This document shows, piece by piece, positions 1-7,693 of a DNA stretch of 64,000 bases (positions are counted from its first letter, which is position 1; every line of letters begins with the position of its first letter). A model generated the notes under the pieces. It saw only the letters and a program-made list of their open reading frames with translations, made no database searches and was not told the origin of the DNA. Origin of the DNA: Desulfofustis limnaeus. GTDB lineage: Bacteria > Desulfobacterota > Desulfobulbia > Desulfobulbales > Desulfocapsaceae. The translations under genes and the position numbers were made by a program. Location of the stretch: the NCBI RefSeq assembly GCF_023169885.1, contig NZ_AP025516.1:3389501-3453500 (forward strand). Reading direction: 5' to 3'.

Positions 1-562
1 GTGTGACGCTAAATTCTTTGAGCAGCCAGGAATAGCTCACCTTGAGCGGCCCCTGGAACACCCGGCCGCCGATCGCGGCCTCCTCGCCGTCCGGGATCCA
101 GACGGCCTTCAACACCTGATAGCCCACCGAGCCGTCGAGCAGGTGCCGGTCGACCACCTTCTGCCGGGTGCGCCGGCTCTTCTCATCGGCGGCGAAATAG
201 ACCCGGGCGTCCTTGGCCAGGAACTGACCCTGGGTCGCATCGACAAAATCACGCACCGAGCCGAGCACGTCGTCGCAGCTCCACCGGCTATGCGAATCGA
301 GCAGCGGCACCTGGCCCACCGCCGGCACCAGCATGCCCGCCATCAGCAACACCTCGGAGACGAAGTCGTAGCGCTCCCAGTCCCACACCGTCGCCGGCAT
401 CTCGGTGGTCAGCGTCCACAGCAGCCCCTCGTCATCGCCGGGCGGCTCGGCCCGCTGGCCGGCCTGCGCGGTGCGCGTCACCAGCCCGGGGCGGATGCCC
501 ACCTGGCGGAATTCCTGGTCGATCAACCGCCGCCGCTCAAGACTCGATAGCCGTATCGGCAT
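1..562 (-). CDS. Phage prohead protease, HK97-like (C-terminus off the left edge)
   Basis: The reading frame starts at ATG 562, preceded by GGAGGAGGGGC, and stays open to the window edge (187 codons visible). It overlaps the portal stop codon by 26 bases. The stretch around LLDSHSRW...VLGSV fits the catalytic-His region of HK97-type prohead proteases (leucine-rich strand, then D-x-H, then the VLGSV-like strand). The position directly after the portal gene fits a maturation protease that cleaves scaffold and capsid precursors. The catalytic Ser region is outside or not clearly identified, so the family is a reasonable rather than certain call. Confidence 0.7.
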   Translation of the reverse strand, partial: MPIRLSSLERRRLIDQEFRQVGIRPGLVTRTAQAGQRAEPPGDDEGLLWTLTTEMPATVWDWERYDFVSEVLLMAGMLVPAVGQVPLLDSHSRWSCDDVLGSVRDFVDATQGQFLAKDARVYFAADEKSRRTRQKVVDRHLLDGSVGYQVLKAVWIPDGEEAAIGGRVFQGPLKVSYSWLLKEFSVT

Positions 563-2147
563 GCCCCTCCTCCAATCGTTTACGCCGGGCCCGCAGCTCG
601 GCCAGTTTGATCAGCTTCTCTTCCTCGTCCATCTGCCGCTCGACGATGTCGTCGAACACCTGGCCGCGCTCGGCCGCCTGGTCGGTGCGGGTGTCGATCA
701 CCAGGTTGATCCGCTTCTCGGCGGCGGTTGCGTCGTTGTTCGGGTCCACCCAGGTCCAGCCCGGCATCTGGCCGCAGGCCTGCTCGTGCCAGAACAGCGG
801 GTCCTCGGCGTAGCCGGGCATCGGCGCCGGGGCCATGCCGGCCAGCCAGGCCGCCTCGATGAACCAGCCCACCACCCGCCGGTTCATTTTTTCCTCAAGG
901 AATTGCTGCTGCCCCTGGTAGCTCAGACGCTCCTCGAGCGCCCCGGAGCGGGCCGAGGCGTAACTCGCGTCGGTATAGTTGTTGGCGAACGCCTCAAAAC
1001 TCATGCCCAACCCGGCCGACTGCCAGCGCTGCGAGTCCTTGACGAACGGCTCGTAGGTGTCGCCGGGATGGCTGGGCGAGATCGCCTGCACCTCGGTGCC
1101 CGAGGGCAGCCGCTGCACCATCGGCGCATTCAGCTCCAGCTTCGCGTCAGCCGCGCCGCCGGTGGCCGCCGGGGTATACGGCGTCGCCTGCCCGCCGGCC
1201 GGGATGCCCGGCCCGAGGGTGAAATTAGGGAATTGCGACTTGAGGAAATAGGCGAAGATCGCCTGGGCCCGCGCCGTGTCCTGGGTGATGTGGCGGAACT
1301 CGTCCATCCGGTATCCCTCCATCACCACCGCATGCAGCCAGGCGATGCCGGAATACTGGGAGATCATCTCCCGGTCCCAGACGTGGATGATGTCCGCCGC
1401 CGGGATCCGCCGCGCCGAGGCCCGCCGGCCCCGCGCCAGGTAGTCGCCGGGATGGTTGTCCAGCACGTGATAGAACACCGGCCGCCCGGTGCCCTTGTCA
1501 TACTCGACGCCGCGCCGGGCCACATTGCCGTTGCTCAGCTCACCGTCCACGAGCCGGTCCAGCTGCTGGCACTCGATCAGCTCGAGGCGCAGCGGCACCA
1601 CGCCGGGCAAGGAGTCATCCCACACCCGGTGCACCAGATACTCGCCGTCGAACCACATGTGGCGCAGCCCCAAAAACTGCAACGAGCCATACGAGTCATG
1701 GCCGGTGATATCGCAGTACAGGGCCCAGCGCCGGAACATCGTCTCCCAGGCGGCGTTCACCGCCCGGTCCAATTTATGCTCACGGGTCCGGAACAGAAAC
1801 TGCGGATAGATCCCCTTGCGCACCACGTTGGTGCACATCCGCTCGACACCGCCGGCGATCAAGGAGTTGTTCTGATACTGGTCCCGGCACCGCGCCATGG
1901 TCAACCGCGCCCCGGCCTTCACGTCGGCGTCCGCCGAACGCAGCCGCGGCCGGAACTGCTGATCCGCCCCGGTCGCCGAGCCGGATACATAGCCGCGCAA
2001 CATCTCCCGGCCCACCCGGTAGCGCCCCGCCGCCAGCGGCGACACCAGCCCGAGCAGCCCGCCGACCAACCCGGTCCAGGCGTCATAGACCCGGGTCCGC
2101 AACCCGGCCCGCCCGGCCTCGTCAGCCCGTCGCACCGCGGCACCCAT
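537..2147 (-). CDS. Phage portal protein, lambda family
   Basis: 536 residues. The portal is a dodecameric ring at the capsid vertex through which DNA is packaged and ejected and to which the terminase docks. The sequence resembles lambda gpB-type portals: an N-terminal SGSATGADQQFRP region, the ARLTMARCRDQYQNNSLIAGGVERM helix-rich segment, and a conserved central part with HVWDREMISQYSGIAWLHAVV and FEAFANNYTDASYASARSG. I chose ATG 2147 because it overlaps the preceding stop as TGATG and has GGAGGGCGG just upstream; an in-frame start at 2180 is possible but less natural. It lies between the gpW-like gene and the protease. Confidence 0.92.
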   Translation of the reverse strand: MGAAVRRADEAGRAGLRTRVYDAWTGLVGGLLGLVSPLAAGRYRVGREMLRGYVSGSATGADQQFRPRLRSADADVKAGARLTMARCRDQYQNNSLIAGGVERMCTNVVRKGIYPQFLFRTREHKLDRAVNAAWETMFRRWALYCDITGHDSYGSLQFLGLRHMWFDGEYLVHRVWDDSLPGVVPLRLELIECQQLDRLVDGELSNGNVARRGVEYDKGTGRPVFYHVLDNHPGDYLARGRRASARRIPAADIIHVWDREMISQYSGIAWLHAVVMEGYRMDEFRHITQDTARAQAIFAYFLKSQFPNFTLGPGIPAGGQATPYTPAATGGAADAKLELNAPMVQRLPSGTEVQAISPSHPGDTYEPFVKDSQRWQSAGLGMSFEAFANNYTDASYASARSGALEERLSYQGQQQFLEEKMNRRVVGWFIEAAWLAGMAPAPMPGYAEDPLFWHEQACGQMPGWTWVDPNNDATAAEKRINLVIDTRTDQAAERGQVFDDIVERQMDEEEKLIKLAELRARRKRLEEGHADTAIES

Positions 2148-2371
2148 CAGCGCCGCCCTCCGAACACCACCGGCCGGCAACCGGCCGATCCGCCGGCGGA
2201 CAGCATGGCGAGCTGCTCCTCGAGGTAGCGGATCTCCCGCTGCACGAACATGATGCTGGCCTTAGTGAATTGCTGGTCGCCGATCTGATAAGCCTGGTTG
2301 TCGGTCAGGATCTTGCGCTCCGCCTCCTTGTACAAGGCGAGCCGTTCCTGGACTTCAGCAAGCGTCGGCAT
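2147..2371 (-). CDS. Small head-completion/head-tail joining protein, gpW-like
   Basis: 74 residues, beginning with a short helix-rich stretch (MPTLAEVQERLALYKEAERK), then QAYQIGDQQFTKASI and an IRYLEEQL helix. The pattern of a short helix, a small beta hairpin and a second helix matches gpW/DUF6148-type phage proteins that are encoded immediately before lambda-type portals. The gene is translationally coupled to the portal (TGATG). It is the first gene of the late head transcript after a terminator and a presumed promoter region. The family call rests on position plus pattern, so it is probable. Confidence 0.7.
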   Translation of the reverse strand: MPTLAEVQERLALYKEAERKILTDNQAYQIGDQQFTKASIMFVQREIRYLEEQLAMLSAGGSAGCRPVVFGGRR

Positions 2372-2456
2372 GAATCGTTTCTCCGTTGATGGGAACCGCG
2401 AAAAACCGCTGTCAACGGAAAAACTACACCAGATATGGTTTCCCGAAAGAGGGTCG

Positions 2457-2489
2457 TTACTACCCGTAGTAATTTACTACCCGTAGTAA
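2457..2489. promoter_or_regulatory. Two tandem copies of a 16-bp palindrome, probable late-promoter operator
   Basis: TTACTACCCGTAGTAA occurs twice, at 2457-2472 and 2474-2489, so centre-to-centre spacing is 17 bp. Each copy has 7-bp inverted arms TTACTAC/GTAGTAA. They lie 86 bp upstream of the gpW-like gene, downstream of a terminator. A leftward -10-like TATCTG (2430-2435) would place the sites near -50; a second -10-like TATAAA (2521-2526) would place them in the leader. The rest of the 2372-2820 gap contains the terminator at 2628 and the rightward promoter at 2725 and no convincing gene. Confidence 0.55.
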
Positions 2490-2627
2490 CAACATTCGTG
2501 CACTGGCATGGGAATTGCTATTTATACAAGGGCTGTGCAAAACACCGACAAAACCGGACTGTTTTAGCACTTTATGAAATGCACACCGATGGAGCGGGAA
2601 TTTTGTCAGGAAAAGACCTGCAGGAAC

Positions 2628-2655
2628 AAAAATCCCGGACCGCAACCGGCCCGGG
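2628..2655 (-). terminator. Rho-independent terminator for leftward transcription
   Basis: On the minus strand an 8-bp stem (CCCGGGCC with GGTCCGGG, one G-U pair, 2655-2648 with 2641-2634) with a six-base loop is followed by ATTTTTG. It would stop leftward transcripts arriving from the terminase region, so the head genes must restart from a promoter between here and 2371. Confidence 0.7.
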
Positions 2656-2724
2656 TGGAAATCTCTAATAGTTATTCAGATATATTCTGTCGTGATATCT
2701 TTATTTTTGCCTGACAAAATTATT

Positions 2725-2776
2725 TACGCACGATGCGTATTTTCTTCTTGACCTAGCTACGCATATTGCGTATAGT
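2725..2776 (+). promoter_or_regulatory. Promoter with two identical-arm operators
   Basis: A near-consensus sigma-70 promoter has -35 TTGACC (2748-2753), a 17-bp spacer and -10 TATAGT (2771-2776). Two copies of TACGCA-N3-TGCGTA lie at 2725-2739 (just upstream of -35) and 2758-2772 (filling the spacer), 33 bp apart, about three helical turns on the same face. It drives the rightward gene pair starting at 2821. Repression by a dimeric regulator, possibly the HTH protein of the pair, is the natural reading. Confidence 0.8.
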
Positions 2777-2820
2777 ATAGTCATAAGGATGAGGCAATAA
2801 AGCCAACCAAGGAGGACAAC

Positions 2821-3243
2821 ATGAGAGTCATCACCCCCCGCAAAGTTGAGATCAAGGTCCGCAGGCCAAACGGAGAGACCGAGACCGTCATCCATCCAAA
2901 AATTGACTACATGACCGATGGGCTTTTCCGGCAGATTAACCAGGCCATGGAAAAAGCCGGTCGCGGCCAAATGACCAGCTACCGCAATATCGAGGCGGTT
3001 GTAGAAATGGAAGACAGCGACTATCAAGGCCGGTGCGAGCGATGCGGAGACAGCCTCGACACAAGGACTGCATACAACCAAAAAGAGTGGTCCAGATTTG
3101 GCGGGAAAAAAGTGCAGGTTATTGCCCATTACTGCGACAGATGCCACAAAGTACTGGCCAATGTCGGACTTGGTGAGGCAACCGAACTTGAGCAACGCGC
3201 CAGCAGAGTCCAGAGCTACGAGCCGACAACCAAGCAAGATTGA
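2821..3243 (+). CDS. Hypothetical protein with a CxxC...CxxC zinc-ribbon
   Basis: 140 residues, with a strong ribosome site (AGGAGG, 5 bases before ATG). Residues about 72-109 carry CERC and YCDRC pairs about 33 residues apart, a likely structural zinc site; the first 65 residues are basic then mixed and unlike anything I recognise. It is the first gene of a two-gene rightward cassette lying against the phage late operon, with the XRE gene 8 bases downstream. Base composition is lower in GC than the packaging genes around it, which fits separate acquisition. No toxin or antitoxin signature is evident. Confidence 0.8.
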   Translation: MRVITPRKVEIKVRRPNGETETVIHPKIDYMTDGLFRQINQAMEKAGRGQMTSYRNIEAVVEMEDSDYQGRCERCGDSLDTRTAYNQKEWSRFGGKKVQVIAHYCDRCHKVLANVGLGEATELEQRASRVQSYEPTTKQD

Positions 3244-3251
3244 GGCACAAC

Positions 3252-3491
3252 ATGACTGTAAAACTGACAACCCAACATCCGGCATCAAGTTACGGAGTAC
3301 CTGTTTTTGTAGACGATAACGACAACCTTCTAGATTATTACGATGGCATCCGGCGGATGCGGGCTGAGCGTGGATGGTCAACACAAGACCTTGCCGACAA
3401 ACTAGGCAAATCTCGCCGCACCGTAGAGGGGTGGGAGCAAGGGCGTATGCCCGATAAAACAGCCCTGCTTTTATTGTCTCGCCTGTTGTAG
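3252..3491 (+). CDS. XRE-type helix-turn-helix DNA-binding protein
   Basis: 79 residues. The C-terminal half is a helix-turn-helix of the XRE/Cro type (RMRAERGWSTQDLADKLG, then SRRTVEGWEQGRMP), ending within the last helix, so the domain is at the minimum length for this fold. The start at ATG 3252 follows GAGGCACAAC. It is cotranscribed with the zinc-ribbon gene 8 bases upstream, and the promoter of the pair carries twin palindromes, so this protein is the best candidate for the repressor that binds them. The N-terminal 30 residues are unfamiliar. Confidence 0.85.
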   Translation: MTVKLTTQHPASSYGVPVFVDDNDNLLDYYDGIRRMRAERGWSTQDLADKLGKSRRTVEGWEQGRMPDKTALLLLSRLL

Positions 3492-3516
3492 TCAACCCAC
3501 ACATTTTTTTCACTCC

Positions 3517-3550
3517 ATCGGGCTCCAGTCACGGCGCCCGATATTACTTT
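3517..3550 (+). terminator. Probable terminator of the rightward cassette
   Basis: A 7-bp perfect stem ATCGGGC/GCCCGAT (3517-3523 with 3536-3542), with a 12-base loop, is followed by the T-rich ATTACTTTC. It lies 26 bases after the XRE stop codon. The T tract is interrupted, so efficiency may be modest. Confidence 0.45.
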
Positions 3551-3578
3551 CTAATGCGTCAAACACTCCCGCCGGGAA

Positions 3579-3965
3579 TCAAACGTATTCAAACTCAATC
3601 CTGTTCACCACCGTCCCCGGCACCACCCGGTTATGGCGGCAGAACATCTCAATGAACCACTCCTGATCCTTATCCGGAAACCCCTCGGCAACCACATCAG
3701 CATCGGTGATCGCCGCCAGCTGCTCGGCCCGCACTGAAACGATCCGGATCAACCCGAGCCGCACCACCTTCTCCCCGCGGCGCAGACCCATCCCCTTCTC
3801 CACCCCCATCACCACCACCGTCCCCAGATCGAGCACCGGCCGCGGCTCGGGCTCCGGCGGCGTCCGCTCCCACTGCTCGTCCGACATCCAGCTCGGCTTT
3901 GCCGGCGGCAGGCGCGGCGAGGTCGGCCGCTGATCAGGCATCATCCCCGGAACATATTTATCCAT
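3579..3965 (-). CDS. ASCH-like small protein
   Basis: 128 residues starting at ATG 3965 with GGGAGGTGCGGC upstream, overlapping the preceding gene by 8 bases. The first half is proline-rich (PTSPRLPPAKPSW). The second half (RRGEKVVRLGLIRIVSVRAEQLAAITDADVVAEGFPD, then FIEMFCRHN and VNRIEFEYV) has the strand pattern and the V-A-E-G-F turn of ASCH domains, a PUA-like fold thought to bind RNA or modified bases. ASCH genes are common in phage packaging neighbourhoods. Function unknown. Confidence 0.65.
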   Translation of the reverse strand: MDKYVPGMMPDQRPTSPRLPPAKPSWMSDEQWERTPPEPEPRPVLDLGTVVVMGVEKGMGLRRGEKVVRLGLIRIVSVRAEQLAAITDADVVAEGFPDKDQEWFIEMFCRHNRVVPGTVVNRIEFEYV

Positions 3966-4545
3966 GCCGCACCTCCCGCAACGCCCTGATCGTGCCGGCA
4001 TCGAGATTGATCACCGTGTCCCCGAGCGCATCGATTAGCAGATCGAGCAGCACGGTATCGCGAACATCAACCACTTTGCAGTCAAGAACCGCCGGCAGCG
4101 CCGTCTCGCCGCCATGTAACGCAAGCCGCCGTTCCAGCGATTCGTTCAAATCGGCAAGACGATCGGCATTGGCGGTGGACTCAGCCAGCAGACGATCAAG
4201 TTTCGCCAGCAGCTCCATGCGCCGCTTGGCAACCACGAGCAGCTCTTCATCATCGCCGGCCTTCAAGGCCTTGCGCACATCAACCATATCCGCCAGCGCT
4301 CTGGCCGCGCTCACCTGGCGATCCATAGCCAACTCCGCAGCCCGGACGATATCTCCCTCACCGGCGACCGGCACCTCCAGCACCGCCGGCGCCATCTTCC
4401 GCACCTGCTCGATCGCCAGCTCCGGATTGTTCTTGATCCACGAGCGCACGCTGGTGCAGGTCGGGCAAGCCATCTCCCCGTAATGGGTGAACACCGATTT
4501 TTTCTCTTTGCCGCAGATCGAACACATCTGATACTGATTCCCCAT
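3958..4545 (-). CDS. Zinc-ribbon plus coiled-coil hypothetical phage protein
   Basis: 195 residues from ATG 4545, which follows GGAGGTGGCT. An N-terminal ribbon (CSICGKEK...CPTC, residues about 8-32) is followed by a long Ala/Leu/Glu-rich helical region (about 60-150) likely to be a coiled coil. The same frame stays open upstream to about 4788, and that stretch also looks coding (RCPVTGG...RRCLVCRGE, two more cysteine pairs); a longer product starting at CTG 4788, which overlaps the Ogr-like stop, is therefore possible. No known function. Confidence 0.55.
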   Translation of the reverse strand: MGNQYQMCSICGKEKKSVFTHYGEMACPTCTSVRSWIKNNPELAIEQVRKMAPAVLEVPVAGEGDIVRAAELAMDRQVSAARALADMVDVRKALKAGDDEELLVVAKRRMELLAKLDRLLAESTANADRLADLNESLERRLALHGGETALPAVLDCKVVDVRDTVLLDLLIDALGDTVINLDAGTIRALREVRHG

Positions 4546-4784
4546 AGCCACCTCCCCGCCCATCACGGGCAATTCAATTATGCTCAATTCCTCCGGCCGG
4601 CTCTCGCCCCGGCACACCAGGCAACGCCGGTATAACCACTCCGGCCGCCCCTTCTGCTCCCCTTCGTCGGCCGCCAGCTGATAGGCCGAGCAGGCCCGGG
4701 CAAACCCGGCCTCGGTGACCCGTGTCGGGTTGCCGCCGGTCACCGGGCAGCGCCCGCCGGCCAGGAACTCCCCCGCAGCCGTCT

Positions 4785-5039
4785 TCAGCCGCCGGCCTCC
4801 GCCACCGGGTCCACCTCGATCGACTTTACACTCACATTCATCTGGGCCAGGGCGCAGCCCTGCCGGTAGCAGCGGTGATAACGCACCCGCACCGGCCCCT
4901 CCCAGGGCTGGGTGGCATACACCTTGACCCGGGCCCCGCACCACGGGCAGCGGGCCCCGAACCGCGGCGAGTAGTCCACCCCGGCCGCCGCCTGCTCACG
5001 GGCCGCCGCCAGCCGCAACACCATCGCTCTGCTCCCCAT
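4785..5039 (-). CDS. Ogr/Delta-like zinc-finger protein, possible late transcription activator
   Basis: 84 residues, starting at ATG 5039 that overlaps the large terminase stop as TGATG. Residues about 29-55 show CPWCGARVKVY, then VRYHRCYRQGC, which is the C-x2-C...R-Y-x2-C-x4-C signature of the P2 Ogr/P4 Delta family. Those proteins bind inverted repeats upstream of phage late promoters and contact RNA polymerase. The tandem palindromes at 2457-2489 in front of the head genes are a plausible target, but this is inference. The N-terminal 28 residues are not part of the usual domain. Confidence 0.7.
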   Translation of the reverse strand: MGSRAMVLRLAAAREQAAAGVDYSPRFGARCPWCGARVKVYATQPWEGPVRVRYHRCYRQGCALAQMNVSVKSIEVDPVAEAGG

Positions 5040-6982
5040 CAGCTCCCCTCCGTCTCCGGGCTGCCGGCCTCGCCGGGCCGCGGCCAGTATTTGATCTGCA
5101 GGATGTCGGCGGCGATCAGCGCCATCATCTCGCAGTCCCAATCGTGGTTGGCCTTACCCTTCGGGCACTGCCACAGGCCGCGCTCGTCGCGGTACTCGGC
5201 GCACATCATCTGCGCGTAGTCAAGCCCGGCCTCACCGTGCAGGTGGAACGCCCCCGGATCGCCGGGCTTGATCTGCAGCCGCGCCGACAGCTGGTCCTTG
5301 TAATGGTGGCTGTCGCAGGTCACCAGCTTGATGCCGCCGGGGATCACCCGGTTGGTCCCCGGATAGGTATCGATGGTCGACCAGGTCTTCGGCGTCGGCC
5401 GCCGGCCGGCCGCGCCCTTGTACGGCTGCACCCGGCCGGGATAGGCCCGGGAGAAGTCGTAGACCTCGGCGGTGCGGTGCCCCATCGCGTCCTGGACCGC
5501 CAGGTGCAGCGGGTAGTAGAGCCCGTCGGCGTCGCGGTACTGATCACCGAACAACACCTGGGCCAGGGCCCCCAACGTCGGCGCCGACCCGTAGCGGATC
5601 AACCAGCTCTCCTGGTCGAGACCCCAACCAAAGGCACGGATGACGAAGCGGAAATACTCGTCCTGGGTATCGACCCCGGCCACCAGCGCCGCCACCCGCC
5701 CCCGGCCCGGCACCAGCCCCTCCGGCCGCTCGTCGCGCAGCGCCAGGATGGCGTCGGTCTCCCGCACCGTCTCGTAATCGATGAACCCCTCGGCCTTGAT
5801 CTGGGTCATGAAGTAGTGCATCGCCCGTTTGTCGGTGAGCGCCGCCAAAAACCGCGAGGCGCACTCGGACAGGGACACCAGCTGCGAGATCCAGGCCGGC
5901 GAGTGAAAGCAGATCCGCTCCGGCCGATGCCGCCGCAGCCAGGCGAACAGCTCCCGCCCCTCGTCCCACACCGGCACCGGCGTCCGCTTCGGGTCCCGCT
6001 CTCGGTCCCGGGCCGCCCAGCGCCCATCCTGCAGCGCCTTGTTGCGGGCCCGATCGTCCCACTCGGAGCCGCACTGGCCGCAGACATAGCGGGCCAGCTT
6101 CTCTTCCAGCACCCGCTGCGGATCGCGCTCCGCCCCGAAGCGGATCCGGTCGAACTCCATCAGCTCCATCCGGCCGCAGTCCGGGCAGCGCACCCAGTAG
6201 TCGAACACCGCCTGGGCCTGGCTCAGGTACACCGAGATCGGCCCGGTCGGCAGCGTCGGCGTCGAACTGAGCCACGCCTTGGCCCCGAACAGAAACGCCC
6301 GGAACCGCTCGAAGAACAGATCGAGCGTCCGGGCCTCTTTCTTGGTCGGCTGCTCCGGCCACTTGTCGATCTCATCACCGACCAGATACATGGCCGAGAT
6401 GTTGCCCAGCGACGTCACCGACCCGGCCCAGCCCATATAGACGAGCATCGTCTTCAATTTGATGCGCAGCGCCGCCAGGTCGTCGGCCGATCCGGTCAGC
6501 AGCCCGCGCAACCGCGGCGAGTCGGTGAACATCGGCTGCAGGTAGTCGGTGGAGCGCTTCGACGCCGTATCCTTGTCCGGGTAAACGACGAACGCCGGCC
6601 CCGGCTTGCGGTCGGCGACAAAACCGAGGATCGTCTCCACCCCGGCCGAGCTCCCGGTCTGCGGCGCCTTGCAGTTGCCGATCACCCGCACCGACGGAAA
6701 AAACGAAGCATCCATGATGCCCCGGAAATGCGGCATGAACGAATGATCCCAGCGCGACCCCTTAAGCGGCCCATAGGTCACCGTCCGATACTTCGGCGCC
6801 CACTCAGACGGCCAGATCCATCGGCTCTTCTTGAGCAGCCGCCGCTCCCCGGCACACATCCGCACCGCCACCCGGATCCGCCCCGCCCGCCGCCGGTACT
6901 TCTCCGGCAACCAGTCAGGCGCATGCCGCAACCGCACAGTCGTGGACTGGCGAATATCTACGCAGGGGGCGGGAGCGGTCAT
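5039..6982 (-). CDS. terL: Phage terminase large subunit, GpA family
   Basis: 647 residues, full length for lambda GpA-type enzymes. It is the DNA-packaging motor ATPase and the endonuclease that cuts concatemers. Visible parts are a Walker A-like loop (NCKAPQTGSSAG, residues about 103-114), the Walker B region (MYLVGDEIDKWP, about 198-209), a CPDC...CGQC zinc ribbon (about 265-310) typical of the GpA family, and the start of the nuclease domain (VAGVDTQDEYF, about 418), with a late D at DWDCEMMALI. The small subunit is encoded 2.6 kb upstream rather than adjacent, with eight small genes in between. Confidence 0.95.
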   Translation of the reverse strand: MTAPAPCVDIRQSTTVRLRHAPDWLPEKYRRRAGRIRVAVRMCAGERRLLKKSRWIWPSEWAPKYRTVTYGPLKGSRWDHSFMPHFRGIMDASFFPSVRVIGNCKAPQTGSSAGVETILGFVADRKPGPAFVVYPDKDTASKRSTDYLQPMFTDSPRLRGLLTGSADDLAALRIKLKTMLVYMGWAGSVTSLGNISAMYLVGDEIDKWPEQPTKKEARTLDLFFERFRAFLFGAKAWLSSTPTLPTGPISVYLSQAQAVFDYWVRCPDCGRMELMEFDRIRFGAERDPQRVLEEKLARYVCGQCGSEWDDRARNKALQDGRWAARDRERDPKRTPVPVWDEGRELFAWLRRHRPERICFHSPAWISQLVSLSECASRFLAALTDKRAMHYFMTQIKAEGFIDYETVRETDAILALRDERPEGLVPGRGRVAALVAGVDTQDEYFRFVIRAFGWGLDQESWLIRYGSAPTLGALAQVLFGDQYRDADGLYYPLHLAVQDAMGHRTAEVYDFSRAYPGRVQPYKGAAGRRPTPKTWSTIDTYPGTNRVIPGGIKLVTCDSHHYKDQLSARLQIKPGDPGAFHLHGEAGLDYAQMMCAEYRDERGLWQCPKGKANHDWDCEMMALIAADILQIKYWPRPGEAGSPETEGS

Positions 6983-6983
6983 A

Positions 6984-7511
6984 TCAGCAACCGGCAGCCT
7001 CCCGCGCCTGCTTCCTCACGCGCCGGTCATACTCGGCGGCGATCAAGGCAGCGGCAACCACCAGCCGCTCCAGGCCGGACTTACGATCGAACTTCCGCTT
7101 GTGTTCGTCGGACCAGCTGCTCGGATACCCGACACCGGTCAACAGGTACACGGCGGCATCGATCAATTGCCCCCGATCATGATCCGGCCCATCATCGTGG
7201 GCGGCATCAAAGCCATGCTTCTCGATCTGCTCCCGCCGCTCGGCGGCGATCAGCTCCACCACACGCATCGGCGATCGCTGCGCCCGCTGCAGTTCCTCGG
7301 CCAACCACACCGCATAATTCGCCGACTTCCGGGCATCGTCAGCCGGCTGCCCCTTCCAATTCAGCCGACACTGGTAGACCAGGGAGGTCCCCAACAAAAA
7401 CCCGACATACTGCTCCGGCGTCAACTTGGCCCGCACCACCTCTAGCGTCTCGATGCCGCCAGCGTCGTAATAGGTTGCCTGTTCGTCCTTGCTCACCATC
7501 TCCTCCATCAT
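6984..7511 (-). CDS. DUF3310-like plus DUF550-like (HDD-motif) phage protein
   Basis: 175 residues from ATG 7511, which overlaps the upstream stop as ATGA. The first half (YYDAGGIETLEVVRAKLTPEQY...KSANYAVWLAEEL) follows the pattern of DUF3310, a phage family linked to nucleotide metabolism. The second half (LIAAERREQIEKHGF..AHDDGPDHDRGQLIDAAVYLL) has the ERxxQ...HDD...G-x-L-x-x-AA signature of the DUF550 family, which includes phage dATP/dGTP pyrophosphohydrolases of the MazZ type. A nucleotide hydrolase role is therefore suspected. No PurZ gene is visible here, so 2-aminoadenine synthesis is not supported. Confidence 0.65.
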   Translation of the reverse strand: MMEEMVSKDEQATYYDAGGIETLEVVRAKLTPEQYVGFLLGTSLVYQCRLNWKGQPADDARKSANYAVWLAEELQRAQRSPMRVVELIAAERREQIEKHGFDAAHDDGPDHDRGQLIDAAVYLLTGVGYPSSWSDEHKRKFDRKSGLERLVVAAALIAAEYDRRVRKQAREAAGC

Positions 7512-7693
7512 TCTAGATTCCAGCCAATCGCCACCCCGCCGATCAGCAGCCCGACTGCCAGCAGCCACCAGGGCAGATAGGCGAGCAACGCCTGTCCCTC
7601 GGTCATATCCAGTCCGAGGCCGCGCAGCACCACAACCAGCACCGCCCCAGCCACCACCATGGCCCACGCCAGCACCTTCAACCACCGTCTCAT
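7508..7693 (-). CDS. Small membrane protein, two transmembrane helices
   Basis: 61 residues from ATG 7693, overlapping the upstream stop (ATGA) and ending in an ATGA overlap with the next gene. Two hydrophobic helices (WLKVLAWAMVVAGAVLVVVL and LAYLPWWLLAVGLLIGGVAIGW) are joined by a short polar turn. No recognisable family. Membrane proteins in a packaging-gene interval are often superinfection-exclusion factors, but nothing here proves that. Confidence 0.65.
   Translation of the reverse strand: MRRWLKVLAWAMVVAGAVLVVVLRGLGLDMTEGQALLAYLPWWLLAVGLLIGGVAIGWNLE

Noticed and set aside
405-2228. Long rightward ORF opposite the portal gene
   Set aside because: Arg/Pro/His-rich shadow of a GC-rich gene; the portal on the other strand has clear family motifs.
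2457-2489. Short tandem repeat considered as a CRISPR remnant
   Set aside because: Only two 16-bp copies 1 bp apart with no spacers; an operator explains it better. No CRISPR array was seen in the window.
2435-2668. 77-codon rightward ORF across the tandem palindromes and terminator
   Set aside because: No ribosome site, unusual composition, and it covers regulatory DNA.
2701-3513. 270-codon leftward ORF opposite the two-gene cassette
   Set aside because: Its start lies beyond the cassette terminator, it has no ribosome site, and the rightward genes have promoter, ribosome sites and zinc/HTH motifs.
5144-7516. 790-codon rightward ORF opposite terL
   Set aside because: Composition (RPRPHR-rich) is typical of an antisense frame; terL motifs are intact on the minus strand.
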